Assembly (NCBI GenBank): GCA_043727235.1
Contig: JAYSYX010000176.1
Coordinates: 1 to 11,352, forward strand
DNA length: 11,352 nucleotides
Source of the DNA: UBA7236 sp043727235
GTDB taxonomy: Bacteria > Bacteroidota > Bacteroidia > Chitinophagales > BACL12
Direction: 5' to 3'
Part shown: positions 6,406-11,352 of the stretch, piece by piece
How positions within the stretch are numbered: the first letter of the stretch is position 1
Layout: each line of letters opens with the position of its first letter
Position numbers and translations under genes: made by a program
Notes under the pieces: model-generated
Databases searched by the model: none
Told to the model about the DNA's origin: nothing
The model's input: only the letters and a program-made list of their open reading frames with translations

Positions 6406-7721
6406 TATTCAAACATTTTCACAATATCATTTCCTACGGCAAATACCATCAAACTCAGCAACAGCACCATCCCCACTACCTGTGCCCTTTCCATGAATTT
6501 ATCTGATAATTTTTTACCGGTAATACTTTCAATTATTATGAACATCATGTGTCCGCCATCCAATGCCGGGATTGGTAATAAATTCATAAATGCCAACACC
6601 ATACTCAACAAGGCAGTTAATAACCAGAATGAACTCCAATCCCAAACAGGATTAAATAACTTGGTTATACCTATCGGACTTGAAATAGAATCTTTTGCCG
6701 GGATATCTCCTTTTAAAATTCTCCATAAACTAATTGCCTGAAAATAAAATACTTCAAATGCATCTCTTGTTCCGTAACTCAATGCTTTTCCAAAAGTATA
6801 TTTTACAGAATCATATGGAAAAAATTCGATTTCGGGTTTAAAGCCTATCCTACCATTTTTATCCACTGCAACAGGCATTGAATTTAATTGCCCGTTTCTT
6901 TCTACAGTGATTAATACCTGTTGGTCTTTTTTCGATTTTAAAATATCTGATAAATGTGAAAAACAAGTGATTTCCACGCTATCTATAGCTTGAATAATAT
7001 CTCCACGCAATATACCTGCTTGTTCGGCATTCGGCAGAGAATCACTTAAAGAATCCACTTTTACGGTTGCTTTCAGATCGAACAGCACATTTCCACGCAT
7101 CTTATCTAAAAATGCTGAGTCGGCAACAATTACCGGTACTTGATTACCGTTGCGTTCTACAACTACTTCCGATCCAAAATATAAACGCGCATTCATGTAA
7201 TCATCCAATCGCTCGTACGAATTTCCGTTTATGGAGATCAATTTATCTCCGGATTGAAAGCCGTATTGTTGCCCCGAACTAGTTGCATAAATACCACCTT
7301 CATTATTTACCCCTTCAACAGTAGTATAATGTTTTGCGTAATTATTGAGAATAAAAACGTATAAAATAATTCCGAGTATCACATTCATAACGATACCGGC
7401 TATCATTACAACAAACTTTTTCCAGTTTGCTTTTGAACGCAATTCCCAGGGCTGCGGAGGAAGTTTCATGGCGTCTTTGTCCATGCTTTCATCCACCATC
7501 CCTGCAATTTTCACATAACCGCCGAGTGGCAACCAACCGATACCATATTCTGTATCTCCACGTTTAAACGACCATATTTTTTTGCCCCATGCATCAAAAA
7601 AAATGTAGAATTTTTCTACCCTAACTCCGAACATTCTTGCGGCCAAATAGTGACCGAGTTCATGTATAAATACTAAAATTGTGAGTGCTAAAATTAATTG
7701 TGCTACCTGTATAATTACCAT
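6405..7721 (-). CDS. rseP: RseP-family site-2 intramembrane metalloprotease
   Basis: This is a 438-residue inner-membrane zinc protease, close to the usual ~450. The first transmembrane helix carries the zinc-binding HELGH (20-24), followed by the conserved GGYVKIAGM (67-75). A second helix spans about 103-125. Two PDZ-like domains follow (about 135-205 and 218-286; GFQSGDKLISING and GILRGDIIQAID are the ligand-loop regions). The C-terminal helices carry NLLPIPALDGG (380-390), whose aspartate is the third zinc ligand. All catalytic residues are present. In E. coli RseP cleaves the anti-sigma factor RseA and signal peptide remnants; the substrate here is unknown. It heads the operon with the exported protein (1-bp TAATG overlap) and hscB. 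The gap to the GH3-family gene upstream is 65 bp with no clear terminator or promoter, so read-through from there is possible. Confidence 0.97.
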   Translation of the reverse strand: MVIIQVAQLILALTILVFIHELGHYLAARMFGVRVEKFYIFFDAWGKKIWSFKRGDTEYGIGWLPLGGYVKIAGMVDESMDKDAMKLPPQPWELRSKANWKKFVVMIAGIVMNVILGIILYVFILNNYAKHYTTVEGVNNEGGIYATSSGQQYGFQSGDKLISINGNSYERLDDYMNARLYFGSEVVVERNGNQVPVIVADSAFLDKMRGNVLFDLKATVKVDSLSDSLPNAEQAGILRGDIIQAIDSVEITCFSHLSDILKSKKDQQVLITVERNGQLNSMPVAVDKNGRIGFKPEIEFFPYDSVKYTFGKALSYGTRDAFEVFYFQAISLWRILKGDIPAKDSISSPIGITKLFNPVWDWSSFWLLTALLSMVLAFMNLLPIPALDGGHMMFIIIESITGKKLSDKFMERAQVVGMVLLLSLMVFAVGNDIVKMFE

Positions 7722-7786
7722 AATTGCTGCGAAATTCGTGAATTTTACTGTGATTTAATGTATTGGAAAACTAAAGTTTGTTAACA

Positions 7787-9280
7787 CTAGGTCCATTGTT
7801 TAAGTTCATCGGCTATAATGCGGTCGTTACTAAGGCGGGCTACTTTGTTTTGTCCACCCAACTTGCCTATCGAACGCATATAATCTTTAAATCCTCCGGG
7901 TTTAATAACAGTTATTATCAGTGGTCTCAATATTTTTCCTTTAATGAGATCCTTGTAATAAATATTTTTTTGTTGAAGATACAGGTCAATTTTAGCTGCA
8001 AAAGCATCCAATTCGACCAAAGGGGTGGAAAACTCGACGAACCACTCATGATAAGGGATGCCTGAATTGGGATTTACCTGTGGAGCAACAGTAAATTCGA
8101 CAAATTCTACCTTTAGTTCCTCTGCTGCTTTCATCATTGCAAACTCCACCTCCTCACCTATCACGTGTTCTCCAAAGGCAGAAATAAAATGTTTAATACG
8201 TCCGGTTACAATAATTCTGTAGGGATCTTTGGAAACAAATTTTATGGTGTCACCAATATTATATCCCCACAAACCTGCATTATTATTTAATATGAGGGCA
8301 TAATTAATATTCAGCTCTACATCCCTTAAAGAAAGGCGTGTTGCATTTTCATCAAAAATTTCTCCCGCCGGAACAAACTCGAAAAAAATACCGGAATCAA
8401 CATTCAATAATAATCCTTCGGCTTTTTGCGAATCCTGGTAAGCAATAAATCCTTCACTGGCAGGATAGGTTTCAATGGTGTCGATTTTTTTCCCGACTAT
8501 GGATTCTATTTTTGTTCTGTACGGTTCATAATTAACCCCGCCATATACAAAAAGTGAAAAATCTGGAAAAATATCCTTTAACTTTTGTTTTCCGGAAATT
8601 TCTATAAGCTTTTCAAAATACATGAGAACCCAAGGCGGAATTCCACTAATTAGCGACATTTTTTTTGAAATTGTTTCTTTTGCAATAGATTCTACTTTTG
8701 CTTCCCAATCTTCAATACAATTTACCTCATAAGAGGGCATGCGATTTTTTAATAAATAATCAGGGACAAAATGATAAACAATACCTGATAATCTACCTAC
8801 ATTAATTCCGGCCTTTTCAATTAATACCGGAGAACCTTGCAGAAATATCATTTTACCATTTATAAATGCAGTATTTCCAGTTTCATGAATATACATCAAC
8901 AAGGCATTTCTTGCAGAATTAATATGATTTGGAATTGATTCTTTAGTTAGTGGAATATATTTTACACCGGAGGTAGTACCTGAGGTTTTTGCGAGATACA
9001 ATGGCTTGCCCTTCCACAAAATATCCTCTTCACCGGCAACAACTTTTTCTATATAAATCTTTAGTCCCTCGTAATCGCGAATGGGAATATTATTTTTAAA
9101 TGATTCGTAATTATTTATTTCAGAAAAATGATGATCCTTTCCAAATAAAGTATTCTGCGCATCCTTCACTAAATCTAACATGATCTCCTCCTGACACAAC
9201 AACGCATTTTTCGCCGAATTTTTCACTTTTCGGGATATATATGCTGCAAAGGGTCGGGAGAATAGTGATTTTAGGCCCAC
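7787..9280 (-). CDS. GH3-family adenylate-forming enzyme
   Basis: This is a 497-residue member of the GH3 family, related to the plant auxin-responsive acyl-amido synthetases and to the firefly luciferase superfamily. The ATP-binding P-loop-like motif is TSGTTSGVK (99-107). Further motifs are YPASEG (272-277), GYNIGD (339-344) with the ribose-binding-type aspartate, and TGRIKHFISAFGEHV (359-373), where the C-terminal domain hinge begins. Members adenylate a carboxylic acid and join it to an amine or thiol; the bacterial substrate is not known. The start is a GTG at 9280 (MGLKSLFSRPFAAYI): an in-frame TGA lies two codons upstream, and the N-terminal residues fit my memory of bacterial relatives. 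A -7 promoter box ends 5 bp before this GTG. It is upstream of and co-directional with rseP. Confidence 0.92.
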   Translation of the reverse strand: MGLKSLFSRPFAAYISRKVKNSAKNALLCQEEIMLDLVKDAQNTLFGKDHHFSEINNYESFKNNIPIRDYEGLKIYIEKVVAGEEDILWKGKPLYLAKTSGTTSGVKYIPLTKESIPNHINSARNALLMYIHETGNTAFINGKMIFLQGSPVLIEKAGINVGRLSGIVYHFVPDYLLKNRMPSYEVNCIEDWEAKVESIAKETISKKMSLISGIPPWVLMYFEKLIEISGKQKLKDIFPDFSLFVYGGVNYEPYRTKIESIVGKKIDTIETYPASEGFIAYQDSQKAEGLLLNVDSGIFFEFVPAGEIFDENATRLSLRDVELNINYALILNNNAGLWGYNIGDTIKFVSKDPYRIIVTGRIKHFISAFGEHVIGEEVEFAMMKAAEELKVEFVEFTVAPQVNPNSGIPYHEWFVEFSTPLVELDAFAAKIDLYLQQKNIYYKDLIKGKILRPLIITVIKPGGFKDYMRSIGKLGGQNKVARLSNDRIIADELKQWT

Positions 9281-9284
9281 GCGT

Positions 9285-9292
9285 CAAAGATA
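9285..9292 (-). promoter_or_regulatory. -7 promoter box of the GH3-family gene
   Basis: The minus strand has TATCTTTG, a full match to the Bacteroidota -7 box TAnnTTTG, ending 4 bases before the GTG start at 9280. A transcript starting at the usual distance would begin at or next to the GTG, that is, leaderless. No clear TTTG is seen 19-21 bases further upstream, where the purine-rich repeat lies, so the promoter is incomplete by consensus. Confidence 0.5.
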
Positions 9293-9296
9293 AAGA

Positions 9297-9445
9297 AAGA
9301 TTCGAAGGGAGAAGATTCGAAGAATCGAAGGGGAAGGTTCTAAGGAGGAAAAAGGAAGGAAGAGGAAGTAAGGTTGAAAAAGGGGCGCTCAATTTTACCC
9401 GTAAATTTTACAGCCATCTGTTAACTATTACTTTGTAATAAAATA
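9297..9445. repeat. purine-rich ~150-bp repeat, copy A
   Basis: This segment shares with 10219-10366 an exact 18-bp start (AAGATTCGAAGGGAGAAG) and a 58-bp core (9334-9391 versus 10255-10312) with only 3 mismatches, then a more diverged AT-rich tail with AAATTTTACA and GTAATAAAAT. The first ~95 bases are almost all purines on the plus strand. Copy A abuts the 5' end of the GH3-family gene. Function unknown. Confidence 0.85.
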
Positions 9446-9606
9446 TTCCAACTGGAATTAAACTAATCCTGACTGTCCCGATTCCCATGACCCTATTTAG
9501 TGCTCTGACTCTTGAAATTATACTACAATCAAAGCAATTAACGTTTGAAGTAAAATGAGGAGAAATTATTAATGGGAGGTAAACGAACCTACAGAAATAA
9601 GGTAAT

Positions 9607-9662
9607 CTCATTACTCACGTGTCCTCCCGTAGCTTTAGCGTAGGAGGATAACTCATTACTCA
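9607..9662. repeat. palindrome framed by perfect 11-bp direct repeats
   Basis: The inverted repeat TCCTCC (9622-9627) and GGAGGA (9643-9648), with GTAGC-TTTA-GCGTA between them, is framed by CTCATTACTCA at 9607-9617 and again at 9652-9662. The direct repeats are identical over 11 bp and lie 3-4 bp outside the palindrome. The layout is that of a short palindromic element with a target-site duplication, although a simple local duplication is also possible. Confidence 0.75.
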
Positions 9663-9701
9663 TTTATCGATAATTAACAGTGAGAATCGAATTTTCAATC
9701 C

Positions 9702-9735
9702 GTGTCCCCTGACTCTTGACCATTGACTCTTGACA
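9702..9735. repeat. short TGACTCTTGAC direct repeats before a start codon
   Basis: TGACTCTTGAC occurs at 9710-9720 and TTGACTCTTGAC at 9723-9734, preceded by CGTGTCCCC, a phrase that recurs in variant form near 9475 and 10388-10419. The repeats end 3 bp before the ATG at 9738, so they occupy the place where a leader or promoter would be expected; no TAnnTTTG box is seen there. Confidence 0.6.
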
Positions 9736-9737
9736 TT

Positions 9738-10217
9738 ATGAAAAGAACTTTTCTGATCAGTTTAATTTTCATCATTACTAATCAACTTTCGGCTCAAAAG
9801 TACATCACCGCAGGTGGAGTGCGATTTTCTAATGAAGGGTTTGGCTTAAGTTTACAACAACGCATTTTTGAACATACAACAATTGAAGTTATTGGTCAAG
9901 TAAATTTCAAAGAAGCATCGGCAACTGCAATGATAGAACATCACAATAATTTATTGTTTACCAAAAGTTTAAATATGTACGGCGGAATAGGACCATCCTA
10001 TGGAAAATATTTATTGTCTGATTCATCATATTTAGGATGTAACCTTGTGTTTGGTGTGGAATATAAAGTCCTATTACTCCCACTCGTAATTTCCGCAGAT
10101 CTGAAACCGGCATTCAAATTACAGGAAGATGATTGGTTTCATTTAGGTATTGGATTTTCGTTTCGATATGTATTGATCAAGCAAAAAAAGAAGGGGATTT
10201 TACCTTTGCGCAAATAA
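9738..10217 (+). CDS. small outer-membrane beta-barrel-like protein of unknown function
   Basis: This is a 159-residue exported protein on the plus strand, opposite to most of the window. I start at the ATG at 9738 (MKRTFLIS), because a Sec signal peptide begins there and cleaves near LSA^QK (residue 20); an in-frame ATG-like start at 9723 would add 5 unlikely residues encoded by the short repeats. The mature part alternates polar and hydrophobic residues (FGLSLQQRIFEHTTIEVIGQVNF when read in pieces) and has several glycine-aromatic segments (MYGGIGPSYGKYL, FHLGIGFSFRYV) typical of small 8-stranded Bacteroidota outer-membrane proteins. The C-terminus is basic rather than ending in a strand with a terminal aromatic residue. 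Its stop codon abuts repeat copy B and its start abuts the TGACTCTTGAC repeats, so the gene sits exactly between repeated sequences. Confidence 0.85.
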   Translation: MKRTFLISLIFIITNQLSAQKYITAGGVRFSNEGFGLSLQQRIFEHTTIEVIGQVNFKEASATAMIEHHNNLLFTKSLNMYGGIGPSYGKYLLSDSSYLGCNLVFGVEYKVLLLPLVISADLKPAFKLQEDDWFHLGIGFSFRYVLIKQKKKGILPLRK

Positions 10218-10218
10218 G

Positions 10219-10366
10219 AAGATTCGAAGGGAGAAGGGAGAAGATTCAAAGGTTAAGGTTCTAAGGAGGAAAAAGGAAGGAAGAGGTGGTAAGGTTAAAA
10301 AAGGGGCGCTCATTTTAGATTGAAAATTTTACAACTAACGATTAACTTTTCCCAGGTAATAAAATT
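10219..10366. repeat. purine-rich ~150-bp repeat, copy B
   Basis: This matches copy A (9297-9445) along its whole length: an exact 18-bp start, a 58-bp core with 3 mismatches, and the same AT-rich tail pattern ending in GTAATAAAAT. It begins 1 bp after the stop codon of the gene at 9738. Copies A and B are in direct orientation, about 920 bp apart, and enclose that gene. Confidence 0.85.
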
Positions 10367-10422
10367 TTAAATTCCACTAAAAGCAAGTCCCGATTTCCGT
10401 GTCCCGATTCCCGTGTCCATTT

Positions 10423-10512
10423 GAGGAAGGTTTGGTAAAGGTGGAAAAAGGTGTTACACATTTGATTGTAAATTTTACACAGTACCTATAAACTTAGTAA
10501 ACAATAAAATTC
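10423..10512. repeat. purine-rich repeat, copy C (diverged, partial)
   Basis: GAGGAAGG, GGTAAAGGTGGAAAAAGG, ATTGTAAATTTTACAC and AACAATAAAATTCC follow the same order and spacing as the second half of copies A and B. The segment TGTAAATTTTACA is a 13-bp perfect palindrome here and is nearly kept in copy A. Similarity is lower than between A and B. Confidence 0.6.
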
Positions 10513-10671
10513 CCCAATATAAATACATGATCGTGAATCAGGACCTTACGTTGCGATGAGTTCTTCCAAAAAATGCATTCACTATCCAGAAGGAAAAAAT
10601 ATCTTATTTTAATACTCAATTTTTCCCATTTTTTTTATCCTTTTACATCCGCACAATCAGCGTCATCCGCG

Positions 10672-10696
10672 CCTGCCTGGTGACCGCGTCAAGCAG
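10672..10696. repeat. GC-rich palindromic repeat, copy 3 (decayed)
   Basis: CCTGCCTGG...GCGTCAAGCAGG keeps the CCTGCCTG start, the inner GCGTCA and the CAGG end of the palindromes at 4712 and 4942 but has lost several bases and its perfect pairing. It lies in a non-coding stretch next to the phrase CAATCAGCGTCATCCGCG. Confidence 0.6.
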
Positions 10697-10743
10697 GTTC
10701 CTTTTTTTTCAACCATTTGTTCTCTTGTATCCTTTATCCTAGC

Positions 10744-11205
10744 TTACAACTCCGACGAACCAGTGTCCCATTCATTTTTATGTTTCTCCAAATAATTGTC
10801 CATCGACCATGGACCGGAACCATAAAAAAAGTAAAAGACCAACATTGCAAATACGAGAACAGATAATAAAATTTCAGGGTCGGGAGTTAATAAACCGTCC
10901 TTTGCGTGCACAAAAATTATTGCGCCGAGCAAAACAGGAATTTGAACAGCAACAGCAATTCTTGTAAGCAGACCTAGAATTATACAAATACCACCAATCA
11001 AATGTGCAAATGCAACATAGTGTATCACCACATAATTGTATAAATGGAATTTATTGTCAAGCAATAACTTATTCAATTCATCGTTGTTGCTGATATAATA
11101 ATATCCCTTTAACACTAAAATCACCCCGAGCAGGATACGTAGAATTTCGAGGAATTTGTTGTGATGTGTGTCGCCATAGTGGAGTAATTTTTGAGTCATG
11201 TTCAT
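10744..11205 (-). CDS. DoxX-family membrane protein
   Basis: This is a 153-residue integral membrane protein with four predicted transmembrane helices: about residues 18-38 (EILRILLGVILVLKG), 58-80 (VAFAHLIGGICIILGLLTR), 83-101 (AVAVQIPVLLGAIIF) and 111-129 (ILLSVLVFAMLVFYFFYG). The four-helix layout, RxxLGxxxxxxG in helix 1, GGxxxxxGLLTR in helix 2, and GPWSMD after helix 4 fit the DoxX family; members associate with quinone-dependent oxidation or are of unknown role. The start ATG at 11205 is chosen because a strong Shine-Dalgarno sequence lies 5 bases upstream; a second in-frame ATG at 11199 is less well placed. It is divergent from the partial gene at 11297, with 91 bp between them. Confidence 0.9.
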   Translation of the reverse strand: MNMTQKLLHYGDTHHNKFLEILRILLGVILVLKGYYYISNNDELNKLLLDNKFHLYNYVVIHYVAFAHLIGGICIILGLLTRIAVAVQIPVLLGAIIFVHAKDGLLTPDPEILLSVLVFAMLVFYFFYGSGPWSMDNYLEKHKNEWDTGSSEL

Positions 11206-11209
11206 AGTT

Positions 11210-11219
11210 ACCTCCTTTT
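11210..11219 (-). promoter_or_regulatory. strong Shine-Dalgarno sequence of the DoxX-family gene
   Basis: The minus strand reads AAAAGGAGGT, with GGAGG 5 bases before the ATG at 11205. It is a near-perfect ribosome-binding site and fixes the start codon. It stands out because Bacteroidota seldom use Shine-Dalgarno sequences and no other gene in the window has one. Confidence 0.85.
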
Positions 11220-11243
11220 AGGATGATAAGTTATGATGATTTA

Positions 11244-11274
11244 TTGAATTTAACAAACCTAAAGCATACTTTTT
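11244..11274 (+). promoter_or_regulatory. possible promoter of the gene starting at 11297
   Basis: TTG (11244-11246) is followed after 20 bases by TACTTTTT (11267-11274), one mismatch from TAnnTTTG, with the ATG 22 bp further on. It overlaps the likely -7 box of the divergent DoxX-family gene, so the two promoters would compete. The T-run makes the match weak. Confidence 0.35.
11254..11261 (-). promoter_or_regulatory. -7 promoter box of the DoxX-family gene
   Basis: The minus strand has TAGGTTTG, an exact TAnnTTTG, 48 bp upstream of the ATG at 11205. No convincing TTTG is found 19-21 bases upstream, so only half of the promoter is supported. Confidence 0.4.
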
Positions 11275-11296
11275 TTAATTTAGCACCCGATTTCAT

Positions 11297-11352
11297 ATGA
11301 AGAAAATAACTATATTGACTTTAATTTGCTGCAAACTGTTAAGCAATACGCT
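11297..11352 (+). CDS. start of an exported protein (partial, cut by window end)
   Basis: An ATG at 11297 opens a frame of 18 codons to the window edge, MKKITILTLICCKLLSNT, with the basic start and hydrophobic core of a Sec signal peptide. Cysteines at 11-12 could hint at a lipoprotein, but no lipobox can be judged this early. It is divergent from the DoxX-family gene and has a possible promoter at 11244-11274. Too little is visible to name a function, and a chance frame cannot be excluded. Confidence 0.5.
   Translation, partial: MKKITILTLICCKLLSNT

Larger units (their letters stand above)
9281..9737. other. 457-bp repeat-rich intergenic region
   Basis: I see no gene here. It holds, in order, the GH3-gene promoter box (9285-9292), a ~150-bp purine-rich repeat (9297-9445), an AT-rich stretch without visible function (9446-9606) that includes the motif GTCCCGATTCCC (about 9475), a palindrome framed by 11-bp direct repeats (9607-9662), and short TGACTCTTGAC repeats that run up to the start codon of the next gene. 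Reading frames through this area are biased by the polypurine composition and show no protein-like character. Confidence 0.7.
10218..10743. other. 526-bp repeat-rich intergenic region
   Basis: No gene is visible between the outer-membrane-type protein and doxX. The stretch holds repeat copy B (10219-10366), CCCGATT/CCGTGTCC phrases (10388-10420), a third diverged repeat copy C (10423-10512), and a decayed GC-rich palindrome (10672-10696) followed by a T-rich run. The two flanking genes converge here. No strong terminator pairs with either of them; the palindrome plus T8 (about 10702-10709) is the best candidate for stopping plus-strand transcripts, with a weak 5-bp stem. Confidence 0.65.

Noticed and set aside
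9120..9438. Reading frames on both strands over the GH3 start and the purine-rich repeat
   Set aside because: Composition is dictated by the polypurine tract (runs of K, R, E, G or of S, L, P, F), and they overlap the well-supported GH3 gene in other frames.
9601..9740. Possible CRISPR-like repeat array from CTCATTACTCA and TGACTCTTGAC copies
   Set aside because: Only two copies of each motif, too short and unevenly spaced, with no cas genes.

Overview
The window looks like chromosomal DNA from a Bacteroidota bacterium, possibly of a Chitinophagales or Sphingobacteriales-like lineage. The evidence is: AT-rich sequence; L21/L27, RseP and GH3-family proteins of Bacteroidota type; signal peptides ending in -A^Q; and promoters of the Bacteroidota form TTTG-N19-21-TAnnTTTG. 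Almost all genes lie on the minus strand.

Region by region: (1) 1-1172 holds the N-terminal 390 residues of a PolX-type DNA polymerase/PHP protein that runs off the left edge. Its polymerase catalytic aspartates appear to be lost, while the PHP metal ligands remain. (2) 1309-2008 is a compact ribosomal unit, rplU-rpmA, with a good promoter and an intrinsic terminator. (3) 2301-3875 is a secreted protein of unknown function. (4) 3961-5005 is the most unusual part: a small hypothetical protein, a small GIY-YIG nuclease, an intact tRNA-Leu(CAA), and two damaged tRNA-Leu copies on either side of it. Each damaged copy is split by a 31-32 bp GC-rich palindrome placed exactly at the 5' stem/loop junction of a tRNA arm. 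(5) 5030-7721 is a tight operon, rseP - secreted protein - hscB, with 1-bp and 4-bp overlaps. (6) 7787-9280 is a GH3-family adenylate-forming enzyme with a GTG start and a promoter box so close that the mRNA may be leaderless. (7) 9281-10743 is a repeat-rich area around one small outer-membrane-type protein. It holds three diverged copies of a purine-rich ~150 bp repeat, a palindrome framed by perfect 11-bp direct repeats, short TGACTCTTGAC-type repeats, and a decayed copy of the GC-rich palindrome. (8) 10744-11352 holds a DoxX-family membrane protein with an unusually strong Shine-Dalgarno sequence, divergent from the start of another exported protein cut by the right edge.

The housekeeping genes cover translation (rplU, rpmA, tRNA-Leu), Fe-S cluster assembly (hscB), envelope proteolysis (rseP) and DNA maintenance (PolX). 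The accessory signal is in the short palindromic elements and tRNA fragments. These look like the work of a small non-autonomous mobile repeat family, and a GIY-YIG gene starts 20 bp after one fragment. No CRISPR array, full insertion sequence or integrase is visible.
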